Below are positions 1-5,068 of a stretch of 7,616 bases of DNA, piece after piece. This DNA is from an uncultured Chlorobiota bacterium (GTDB lineage: Bacteria > Bacteroidota > Kapaibacteriia > OLB7), in assembly GCA_946481475.1 (NCBI GenBank), contig CAMLOB010000169.1, forward strand, positions 1 to 7,616, in the 5' to 3' direction. The notes beneath the pieces are model-generated. The model ran no database searches. It worked only from the letters and a program-made list of their open reading frames with translations, and was not told the DNA's origin. Within the stretch, counting starts at the first letter, position 1; each line of letters begins with the position of its first letter. Both the position numbers and the translations under genes were made by a program.

Positions 1-68
1 GTAGCTCAGTTGGTTAGAGCATCTGACTGTTAATCAGAGGGTCGTAGGTTCGAGTCCTACCTGAGGAG
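1..68 (+). tRNA. tRNA-Asn (anticodon GTT), 5' end cut by window
   Basis: A cloverleaf can be read by eye. The D arm is followed by the anticodon stem 22-26/34-38 (TCTGA/TCAGA), whose 7-base loop holds GTT at 29-31. The T arm is 44-48/56-60 (GTAGG/CCTAC) with loop TTCGAGT. The acceptor 3' strand is CTGAGGA (61-67), with discriminator G at 68. Base 1 is the last base of the 5' acceptor strand, so six bases are missing. CCA is not encoded: CC is followed by T. The acceptor ends in A72 with G73, which fits the U1-A72 pair that bacterial GatCAB uses to recognise tRNA-Asn in the indirect pathway, although U1 lies outside the window. The gene serves as the integration site of the element to its right. 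Confidence 0.97.
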
Positions 69-1612
69 CCTGATAGGACTAACTCGGAATTCCCGGGTTC
101 AGTCCTTTTATTTTTTCCGGGATTCTGTTCGGAATTCCCACAAAACAGGGCGATTGCCGGATTCAATTCCGTGGTTCGACACTCCCCTTCCGTGTAGACC
201 ACTTTTTCGGGGGTGATCAAACCAATCATCTTCTGTTTGACTTCCAAGGGTGCCGATTCGTAGTAGTTCCCCATGTCCGAAATCAGGGCAAGGCTGTACT
301 GCACGTAACGGTCAAAGTCCGCGTCCATCTCCTCCACCGTTTGCAGTCTCCACTCCAGTCTCTTTCGCTCTTCGGTGAACCGGTCCTTCAGTCGGAAATA
401 CGAATCGCTTGCAATCTCCTCTTCCAGAAACTTCTCGTCAACCTTGAACAGCTTTTCATCGACCTTTGCTATCTCCGATTCGATCCGTGCAACCTCCTCT
501 TCACGGCTCCCCTCATTCTCGTTGAAGATGTCTTGCAGAACGGCAAGGAAGAGTTCCACCACTTCGGGAGGGACGGAGATAGAAGCGAGAAAGACACGGA
601 ATGCAGTGTTCGCATGTTCTGCCCTGAACCGCTCCTTACATCCTTTCCGGCAGTGATAGTAGTAGTAGTGTCCCCCATTGCCCCGGCAACGGCTTCCCGT
701 CAGGTTCCCCCCGCACCGACTGCACTGCAAGTATCCGCGAAGGGGAAGTTCTTCGTGTCGTTTCACCGTATACCCTCGTCTCGTCATGTTCCGCTTTGCC
801 AGAACATCCTGCACACGCTCAAAGAGTTCTTCACTGACAAGACCTTCGTGCAGGCCGGGAACAATCTCTTCCTCTTCTCCTCTCCATTCAGGAACTCGAA
901 TCATCCCTTTGTATACCGGATTTCGGAGCAGAAGAGAGAACTGGTTCTTGCTGCACTCAAACCCTTGCTTCAACAGCTTCCGGCGAATTTCTTCTGCGGA
1001 ATGTATACCCTTCGCGACCTCACGGAAAGCATGTCTGACAAACCGGGCATCGTCACCCGGTTCAATCGTTACCCGCCCGTGAACATCCCTCGCACGACGA
1101 TAACCTTTCGGGGGCGAACTGACATAGCGACCTTCCCGCATGGCTCTACGCATTCCTATTTTCGTGTTCAACGAACGCCGTTCGTTCTCTACGTCCGGTT
1201 GTGTCAGGTAAACCCCCAACAGGATTTTCTGTTCCGGAAGGTCGAAGTCGATCTGTTGGTCTATCGCGTTCGGCGTCACACCCAATTCTCGAAGCTGACC
1301 GATCATGGCATACGATGCTTCCACGTTTCGTGAGAATCGATCCCACCGCATTACCAGAAGCAGGTCAACTTCCCGCTTGTGCTGCTTGAGGAACTTGAGC
1401 AGACTATTGAACGCCGGACGATCAAAGCTTTTTGCCGAAGCATCATCCTGAAAATGCTCTACAATGACAATCCCCATTGCCTTGCAGTAGTTTCGTAGTT
1501 GTTGCTCTTGAGCCTGCAGGCTGTACCCCCGATCCTTCTGGTCTTTCGTCGAAACACGGGTGTAGATGATCGCCCGCTTAGCTTGCTGTTGTGATGAGCG
1601 CGAAACCTTCAT
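14..1612 (-). CDS. Large serine recombinase (integrase) of the element
   Basis: Site-specific DNA integrase/excisionase of the large serine recombinase family, 532 aa from the ATG at 1612. Residues about 12-155 form the resolvase-type catalytic domain: the nucleophile is Ser21 in YTRVSTKDQ, with Arg19 next to it and the DRFSRN motif near 91-96. A Recombinase domain follows (about 165-270), then a zinc ribbon with CSRC at 297-300 and the later Cys321 and Cys325, then a charged coiled coil (about 372-432). The family-like end RTTELNPAIAL lies near 479-489. The last ~18 residues are the antisense reading of the tRNA, and the TAA stop sits in the tRNA D-loop region. An upstream TTG at 1654 would add 14 residues; I prefer ATG because the conserved domain starts soon after and GGGGGA lies 8 bases upstream. 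The start overlaps the preceding small gene by 35 bases, suggesting coupling. Confidence 0.93.
   Translation of the reverse strand: MKVSRSSQQQAKRAIIYTRVSTKDQKDRGYSLQAQEQQLRNYCKAMGIVIVEHFQDDASAKSFDRPAFNSLLKFLKQHKREVDLLLVMRWDRFSRNVEASYAMIGQLRELGVTPNAIDQQIDFDLPEQKILLGVYLTQPDVENERRSLNTKIGMRRAMREGRYVSSPPKGYRRARDVHGRVTIEPGDDARFVRHAFREVAKGIHSAEEIRRKLLKQGFECSKNQFSLLLRNPVYKGMIRVPEWRGEEEEIVPGLHEGLVSEELFERVQDVLAKRNMTRRGYTVKRHEELPLRGYLQCSRCGGNLTGSRCRGNGGHYYYYHCRKGCKERFRAEHANTAFRVFLASISVPPEVVELFLAVLQDIFNENEGSREEEVARIESEIAKVDEKLFKVDEKFLEEEIASDSYFRLKDRFTEERKRLEWRLQTVEEMDADFDRYVQYSLALISDMGNYYESAPLEVKQKMIGLITPEKVVYTEGECRTTELNPAIALFCGNSEQNPGKNKRTEPGNSELVLSGSSGRTRTYDPLINSQML
65..180. repeat. Left att-type direct repeat of the integrated element
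   Basis: This segment matches 4027-4142 in direct orientation with 12 mismatches in 116 bases (counted by eye). The first 16 bases, GGAGCCTGATAGGACT, are identical and begin within the tRNA acceptor 3' end, so the crossover core most likely lies there. The rest covers the tRNA terminator and the last native codons of the recombinase gene on the minus strand. Confidence 0.85.
75..116 (+). terminator. Intrinsic terminator of tRNA-Asn
   Basis: AGGACT (75-80) pairs with AGTCCT (101-106). Inside it AACTCGG (81-87) pairs with CCGGGTT (93-99) with one T-G wobble; one C is bulged at 100 and the loop is AATTC. The stem is followed by a T-rich run to 116. It lies 7 bases after the tRNA 3' end, so it should terminate the tRNA transcript. 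On the other strand the same bases are codons of the recombinase C-terminus. The distal repeat keeps this hairpin, its substitutions being wobble pairs or loop bases. Confidence 0.8.
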
Positions 1613-1787
1613 ACGCCAAATCCCCCACGTGATAAAGATGTTCTCTGATTGCAATCGCCGCCGATTCCGTGTACTGCCCTTCTCCGTTGTTCAGAATTTT
1701 CAGACACTGTGAGAGCGGAAGCATCCGCCGTTCCGTTGCCCCGTTCGTTTCGGGTGCGGTCCATTCCCATTTCGGTTTCTTCTTCAC
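1578..1787 (-). CDS. Small conserved-looking protein preceding the recombinase (69 aa)
   Basis: The start is GTG at 1787, with an excellent ribosome binding site (GGAGG, six bases before the start). The 69-residue product is basic at the N-terminus (MKKKPKW) and has a helical C-terminal half containing QYTESAAIAIREHLYHVGDL. From memory, short proteins with a similar YTxxxAxxIRExLYxLA pattern sit just upstream of serine recombinases in Bacteroidota elements; I could not check this. Its 3' end overlaps the recombinase ATG by 35 bases in another frame, so the two are probably translated from one mRNA. A role in recombination (for example a directionality or accessory factor) is only a guess from position. 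Confidence 0.75.
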   Translation of the reverse strand: MKKKPKWEWTAPETNGATERRMLPLSQCLKILNNGEGQYTESAAIAIREHLYHVGDLAYEGFALITTAS

Positions 1788-1790
1788 TGG

Positions 1791-2033
1791 TTACCTCCCT
1801 TCAAGGGTTATTGAGATTGAGATATGGAGCAAACCGGACAAGCCTTGTGTGAGCCTGGCCCTGTCTGTTGTTGGCGTTTCGGATAGAGCCGTGAGAACGG
1901 CAGAGAGAGCCTTTCCCCTGTCAACGGTAAGTCGATACGGCTGACAGCAAGGGAACGGCACACCGGCAAAAGAAAGCATCCTCTGCAGTGTCGGGAATTG
2001 GTTCGGTGTGGTGGTGGTAATGGGTAAGATCAC
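1791..2033 (-). CDS. Possible small protein of unknown function (80 aa)
   Basis: An open frame from GTG at 2033 with AGAGGGG about six bases upstream. Its stop codon TAA is embedded in the ribosome binding site of the next gene (GGG AGG TAA), an arrangement typical of coupled genes. The C-terminal half (ALSAVLTALSETPTTDRARL) could be an amphipathic helix; no known domain is recognised. It conflicts over 113 bases with another frame on the same strand (1921-2139), and only one of the two is likely real. I favour this one for its ribosome binding site and stop/RBS overlap. If neither is real, the segment is the leader of the recombinase operon. Confidence 0.42.
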   Translation of the reverse strand: MILPITTTTPNQFPTLQRMLSFAGVPFPCCQPYRLTVDRGKALSAVLTALSETPTTDRARLTQGLSGLLHISISITLEGR

Positions 2034-2139
2034 GGTGACCCCTCTTCTTCATCCCTCGCATACAAGAACCCTCTGTCGCCCATATTGTTACCCGCTTTAC
2101 GCCCGTCTTTCTGTTAGGATGTATTAAGACGAATCGCAC
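1921..2139 (-). CDS. Alternative small frame (72 aa), competing with 1791-2033
   Basis: An open frame from GTG at 2139 to TGA at 1921, rich in basic residues in its first half (RKTGVKRV, MRGMKKRGHRD) and with the string HYHHHT. Only a weak GGGGAT lies before the start, and the start is just 40 bases beyond the terminator hairpin at 2179-2219. No domain is recognised. It is listed because codon use does not clearly separate it from the overlapping 80-aa frame. Confidence 0.22.
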   Translation of the reverse strand: MRFVLIHPNRKTGVKRVTIWATEGSCMRGMKKRGHRDLTHYHHHTEPIPDTAEDAFFCRCAVPLLSAVSTYR

Positions 2140-2171
2140 CGATCCCCGCTTCCCGAAACTCCTACAACAGG

Positions 2172-2219
2172 AAAAACCGTGTTGCGGTTGACAACTGCCA
2201 TAGGTGTCAACCGCAACAC
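2172..2219 (-). terminator. Strong intrinsic terminator after the 77-aa gene
   Basis: GTGTTGCGGTTGACA (2179-2193) and TGTCAACCGCAACAC (2205-2219) form a perfect 15-bp inverted repeat with an 11-base loop. Read on the minus strand it is followed by GG and five Ts (2176-2172). It lies seven bases past the stop of the minus-strand gene at 2226-2459 and insulates that gene from the recombinase operon. Confidence 0.85.
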
Positions 2220-2225
2220 CTCATT

Positions 2226-2459
2226 CTACTTCAGGTTGTCCGGGAGAGAATCCCCGATTCGTTGCAAATCTTCCAGTACATCGTGGAGAACCCACGTCAT
2301 GCAGCCCGGTTTGCCTCCCCCGACGTGTTCAAGGCCAAGTGCAGCGTATTCCAGCACGTGGAGCCGTCCCCTGTTACGCTCAATCAGGTGGAAGAGTTGG
2401 TCTGGTGTGGCGAACCGTTGTTCCGGTTCCGGTCGGTCGGTTGTGTGGTGTGTACTCAT
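2226..2459 (-). CDS. Small helical protein of unknown function (77 aa)
   Basis: ATG at 2459, TAG at 2226. The product starts with a polar, probably disordered stretch (about 1-15), followed by what look like helices: TPDQLFHLIERNRGRLHVLE, then a Gly-rich turn (HVGGGKPG) and WVLHDVLEDLQRIGDSL. No family is recognised; size and style resemble small phage or plasmid proteins. There is no clear Shine-Dalgarno sequence. The start codon belongs to a 15-base sequence repeated 137 bases upstream. The ATG overlaps the TGA of a possible 46-aa frame (2456-2596) as ATGA. A strong intrinsic terminator follows the stop. It is divergent from the cargo gene at 2697, so the two may share control. Confidence 0.65.
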   Translation of the reverse strand: MSTHHTTDRPEPEQRFATPDQLFHLIERNRGRLHVLEYAALGLEHVGGGKPGCMTWVLHDVLEDLQRIGDSLPDNLK

Positions 2460-2596
2460 TGTGATTTGAACAGAAGAAATTGCCGAGCCTTGTTCACGCT
2501 CACAATGAAGCGTTCCCGCACCTCACGGTAACGGGAGACTCGGCAAGTTGTCGTCAATGCAAAAAGAAACCGCGTTGTCGGAGCGGTTTGCCGCAT
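2456..2596 (-). CDS. Possible 46-aa basic leader peptide or small protein
   Basis: A short frame from ATG at 2596 to TGA, whose last bases overlap the ATG of the 77-aa gene (ATGA). The product would be strongly basic (RVSRYREVRERF, NKARQF) with no acidic stretch. Its start has exactly the same upstream context (GTTCAAATCACA then ATG) as the 77-aa gene. Against it: there is no Shine-Dalgarno sequence, and strong inverted repeats fill the same DNA, which could instead be a structured RNA or control region. Confidence 0.3.
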   Translation of the reverse strand: MRQTAPTTRFLFALTTTCRVSRYREVRERFIVSVNKARQFLLFKSQ

Positions 2597-2609
2597 TGTG
2601 ATTTGAACG
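2457..2609. repeat. 15-base direct repeat pair with an inverted half-copy
   Basis: CATTGTGATTTGAAC occurs at 2457-2471 and 2594-2608. The reverse complement of its first eight bases, TCACAATG, occurs at 2500-2507. Each full copy contains, on the minus strand, the ATG of a reading frame. They may be operator sites in the divergent region or duplicated translation-start contexts. Confidence 0.6.
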
Positions 2610-2612
2610 GGA

Positions 2613-2628
2613 GCATTTTACAAAATGC
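2613..2628. promoter_or_regulatory. 16-base palindrome, candidate operator
   Basis: GCATTTT and AAAATGC form perfect 7-base arms around AC. It sits just upstream of the candidate -35 of the cargo gene and five bases from a copy of the 15-base repeat. A dimeric regulator, for example the HTH protein of the element, could bind here; that link is inference. Confidence 0.4.
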
Positions 2629-2632
2629 CGGT

Positions 2633-2663
2633 GAGACACCCAAGTTTGGAGGCTGTATATTTG
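2633..2663 (+). promoter_or_regulatory. Candidate promoter of the membrane-anchored cargo gene
   Basis: GAGACA (2633-2638) and TATATT (2656-2661) are 17 bases apart. The latter extends to TATATTTG (2656-2663), which matches the TAnnTTTG -7 box described for Bacteroidota sigma factors. The start of transcription would lie about 30 bases before the ATG at 2697. Confidence 0.35.
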
Positions 2664-2696
2664 CGGCAAATCTTACTTACAGTGTGAGGTCCCTTC

Positions 2697-3449
2697 ATGA
2701 TTGACATTACGGTTCTCTTCCCCGGTGGATCATTTTTTTCAGGTATCAAAGACGTAGTATTGGCAGTAGCTGCTGTCATGACGGCAATTGCCGCTTTTCG
2801 TGGGTTGAATACGTGGCAAGAACAGAAAAAGGATGAACGTTTTCATACCAATGCAAACAGAGCTTGGCAAGCGTGGTATGAGTTGACCGGCTCTTTGCAA
2901 GGACTGTATGAGACATACAAAGTGTTGGTGGGAGTGTATACTGCAATCCATTTGGAGAAGGCCGCTGAAGTATCAACAGAGCGGCATATAATGATCACGG
3001 AACGTCTCGGGAATGCTCTGCATATGTTTTATGAGCAGAAAAGCAATTGGGACCGGGTCATATGGGAGACGGATTTGGACTTGCAAGGAATCAGAGAACA
3101 GCTTGTACCGCTCGGAGAGAAGTTTGCCGGGCAATTCACCCATTGGTTAAGCAAGGTACAGTCTATACAACTCAGGGGGTACTCCGTTGATGCAAGTGTG
3201 AACCGAACGATTCTTGAACTTGGTTTTCAGCTTAAGTATGAAGGGCCGTATGTAACCAGTACTCAAGGTGTTTGGGAGATACCCTCCATGAATTCCGTCT
3301 ATGATGAGAGCAAGACTTTAGAAAGTTCCGTTGAAGAAATGTCTGCTCAGGTTCGTAAGATATTGGAGGATTTTCGACCGCCGCGCACACGGGGGTTCTT
3401 CCGCCTTACCGGCTCATCACAAAATCCAGAACATACTTCGCAGCCTTGA
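2697..3449 (+). CDS. Membrane-anchored cytoplasmic protein of unknown function (element cargo)
   Basis: 250 aa from ATG at 2697, with GAGG about nine bases upstream. A single hydrophobic segment at about residues 15-34 (KDVVLAVAAVMTAIAAF) is followed by GLNTWQEQKKDE and a long, mostly helical soluble part rich in charged residues, ending in a proline-rich tail. No signal-peptidase site is evident, so the segment is probably an N-terminal anchor with the body in the cytoplasm. The G-L-x-T-W-x-x-Q pattern after the anchor recalls a widespread group of uncharacterised one-TM proteins (GLxTWxxQLKG...), a weak, memory-based resemblance. It is the only sizeable non-recombination gene of the element, visibly A/T-richer than the chromosomal genes, and overlaps the HTH gene tail-to-tail by 44 bases. 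A defence or superinfection role is possible but unproven. Confidence 0.8.
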   Translation: MIDITVLFPGGSFFSGIKDVVLAVAAVMTAIAAFRGLNTWQEQKKDERFHTNANRAWQAWYELTGSLQGLYETYKVLVGVYTAIHLEKAAEVSTERHIMITERLGNALHMFYEQKSNWDRVIWETDLDLQGIREQLVPLGEKFAGQFTHWLSKVQSIQLRGYSVDASVNRTILELGFQLKYEGPYVTSTQGVWEIPSMNSVYDESKTLESSVEEMSAQVRKILEDFRPPRTRGFFRLTGSSQNPEHTSQP

Positions 3450-3726
3450 ACCTCGCATGATCGTTTGAACCGGCCATACAGACATGAAGTGTCTCCACGG
3501 CGAAGTCCCATAGCCCTAACAGGCGTTCCGTGGTCTGTAGCTGCAGTTCCTTTACAAGTGCATTGAAATACGCCTGAAACGGTTCCTGTTGTCTCCACGC
3601 CCATATCGTTGAGCGATGAACGCCGACCTCTTCTGCTACCTCTTTCACGCTCTTTCCGGATACGAGAAGAAGAATCGCCTGCTGTTGCTTGGGGCTTACG
3701 GTCAATTCGTGTTTTGTCTCTTTCAT
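3406..3726 (-). CDS. Small HTH protein, phage terminase-small-subunit/phBC6A51-like
   Basis: 106 aa, ATG at 3726. Residues about 9-45 hold a helix-turn-helix: LTVSPKQQQAILLLVSGKS, then VKEVAEEVGVHRSTIWAW, the resolvase/transposase-like pattern of phage-derived HTH proteins. A helical second half contains LQLQTTERLLGLWDFAVETL and DHARFKAAKYVLDFV, as in related proteins where DPRVRxxAAKxIL is common. It likely binds DNA, as a regulator or a recruited small-terminase-like protein. There is no Shine-Dalgarno sequence; the ATG overlaps the TGA of an upstream frame (3723-3953) as ATGA, which could explain this by coupling. Its last 44 bases lie antisense to the end of the cargo gene. Confidence 0.8.
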   Translation of the reverse strand: MKETKHELTVSPKQQQAILLLVSGKSVKEVAEEVGVHRSTIWAWRQQEPFQAYFNALVKELQLQTTERLLGLWDFAVETLHVCMAGSNDHARFKAAKYVLDFVMSR

Positions 3727-3953
3727 GTCGGATTCTGTCGGGTTATGTGGTGGTGATAGTGGATCTTCTCGCTCTTCTCTCCCGGCTCATCTTCGGTCCG
3801 TTCCCCTGCACCTGCTACGCCGCTTCCCCTCTTCTCTTCCTCCTCCCGCATCGTACATTCTGCAGTTCTATTCCTGTCAGGGAGAGAGAACACGGTGGAC
3901 CGAATCGCGTTGTTTTCTGGAGATTCCAGCTTTTCGTGGAGAGAGGGGAACAA
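3723..3953 (-). CDS. Possible small charged protein upstream of the HTH gene (up to 76 aa)
   Basis: An open frame ending in TGA that overlaps the HTH gene start as ATGA. The longest version starts at a TTG (3953) without a ribosome binding site; an internal ATG at 3851 gives a 42-residue, glutamate-rich product (MREEEEKRG...). Low complexity and the purine-rich strand make chance openness plausible. Its main support is the stop/start overlap with a well-supported gene that itself lacks a ribosome binding site. Confidence 0.25.
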   Translation of the reverse strand: MFPSLHEKLESPENNAIRSTVFSLPDRNRTAECTMREEEEKRGSGVAGAGERTEDEPGEKSEKIHYHHHITRQNPT

Positions 3954-4026
3954 CGGGAATGAAGGGTTTCAGCGCGTAGAGTCGTTTCAGCCCTGCAAGG
4001 AATGGTTCGATTTTCGACCTGTCAGG

Positions 4027-4142
4027 GGAGCCTGATAGGACTGACTCGGAATTGCCGGGTTCGGTCCTTTTCTTTTTTCCGGGATTCTGTTCGAAATTCC
4101 CACAAACCAGGGCGATTGCCGGATTCGATTTTGTAGTTTGAT
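4027..4142. repeat. Right att-type repeat and remnant of a second recombinase 3' end
   Basis: A direct copy of 65-180 with 12 mismatches. Its minus strand stays open in the recombinase frame and encodes TTKSNPAIALVCGNFEQNPG, parallel to TTELNPAIALFCGNSEQNPG of the intact gene, followed by the near-identical KRTEPGNSE and VLSGS. It also keeps the terminator hairpin (4037-4068) and T-rich run. Homology stops at about 4142, so only the last ~40 codons of the second gene survive. Just before the repeat, 4012-4030 is a gapped, degenerate match to the tRNA T arm and acceptor end. Confidence 0.75.
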
Positions 4143-4234
4143 GTATACCTGCCTGCCGAACAAAAGGAAAGGACCGACACCACTCCCGGTATTCATTCTT
4201 TCTTCAGTTTCCGGACAGATTTATCCTTCCCTTC
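4143..4234. other. Short non-coding gap
   Basis: Between the right repeat and the end of the lipoprotein gene I see no gene, convincing terminator or repeat. It marks the junction between the element and ordinary chromosome. Confidence 0.5.
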
Positions 4235-5026
4235 TCAATCCGCACACCCTCCCCACACCCGCTCCGTCGCCACTCCCCGTCCGTCTTTCGACTTCACGAC
4301 CATCTCCCCCTTGTACTGCACCACTCCCAGTTCATTCGTCCCGTCCCGCTGTGCGGTGATGCGGACATCGTACGCATCGTTGTGGAAGTGGAAGATAAAA
4401 GGCCAGGCGTTCATCAGTTCATCGCGCGATTGCCGTATCGTGTCGATCGCCTCAAGAGTGATATCCCCTATCGCCCCCCGGAATCCCATGCCGACCGTGC
4501 CGTTTGTCTTCATCGAAATGCGTTCCGGCAACGTGTCCATCTGCAGCAGTGCGCGGATGAGCTCGTTTCGCAGGTCCGCTTCCCAGCCGTCGGTCCCGTA
4601 TTCGATCTTCCTGTCGAACACATAGTCATCCCCCTTCTCGTTCAGCGTGATCCAGTACTCACGGGTCGAGTAGCCGTAGTAGATATCGTTGCTGTCGGTC
4701 CGGCCCCCCCGCAGCAGCACCGGCTCTCCATTCAGGATCATGCCGGCATTTTCCATGTCGGTCAGGAGGATCTGCTTTTTGTAGTTCTCCTGTTCCGTTC
4801 TGAACGAACAGGGGAAGTGATACTCTCCCCACTCGGGAGGCCGTTGTCCGATGACGGACATCTCCACTGTTCGCTCCTCTCCCTTCGAGGTGTCGACAAC
4901 CTGTGTCGGTTCGGTTGCCCCGGTATCCGCAGCCTCGGCATCGACCGACGGTTGTTCTTCGCCGCCGCATGAAAGGAGGCCGATCAGAAATGTGATGGAA
5001 AGAAGATATGTGATGTGATTCTGCAT
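4235..5026 (-). CDS. Lipoprotein of unknown function (263 aa)
   Basis: ATG at 5026, TGA at 4235. The N-terminus is a lipoprotein signal: an uncharged start, a hydrophobic stretch (YLLSITFLIGLL) and a lipobox LLSC with Cys20, followed by GGEE and an acidic, low-complexity linker to about residue 50. Glycine and acidic residues after the Cys resemble the export signal of Bacteroidota surface lipoproteins. The rest is a soluble mixed alpha/beta domain with several Trp/Tyr-rich strands; no family is recognised. It follows the beta-barrel gene by 42 bases on the same strand, so the two are probably one transcript and may both act at the outer membrane. No Shine-Dalgarno sequence is visible. Confidence 0.88.
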   Translation of the reverse strand: MQNHITYLLSITFLIGLLSCGGEEQPSVDAEAADTGATEPTQVVDTSKGEERTVEMSVIGQRPPEWGEYHFPCSFRTEQENYKKQILLTDMENAGMILNGEPVLLRGGRTDSNDIYYGYSTREYWITLNEKGDDYVFDRKIEYGTDGWEADLRNELIRALLQMDTLPERISMKTNGTVGMGFRGAIGDITLEAIDTIRQSRDELMNAWPFIFHFHNDAYDVRITAQRDGTNELGVVQYKGEMVVKSKDGRGVATERVWGGCAD

Positions 5027-5068
5027 ATTCGGATAGTGTCGTACAGGATAACCGTGCGGTAAAGGAAT

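Larger units (their letters stand above)
65..4042. mobile_element. Compact (~4 kb) integrative element in the 3' end of tRNA-Asn
   Basis: A large serine recombinase lies at the tRNA-proximal end, direct repeats flank the segment (core copies at 65-80 and 4027-4042, 3,962 bases apart), and the genes inside are small and of unknown or phage-like type. The interior also looks richer in A and T than the genes to the right, most visibly in the 2697-3449 gene. No relaxase, type IV secretion, replication or capsid gene is present, so it would need only its own recombinase to integrate and a helper to transfer. Serine recombinases use tRNA genes less often than tyrosine integrases do. The exact crossover dinucleotide cannot be read from one state of the element. 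Confidence 0.8.

Noticed and set aside
341..1333. Long plus-strand open frame (330 aa) through the recombinase gene
   Set aside because: It is fully antisense to a recombinase with clear catalytic motifs; the product is low in recognisable domains and has the look of a shadow frame.
4382..4972. Plus-strand open frame (196 aa) across the lipoprotein gene
   Set aside because: Antisense to a gene with a clean lipoprotein signal; no ribosome binding site or domain.
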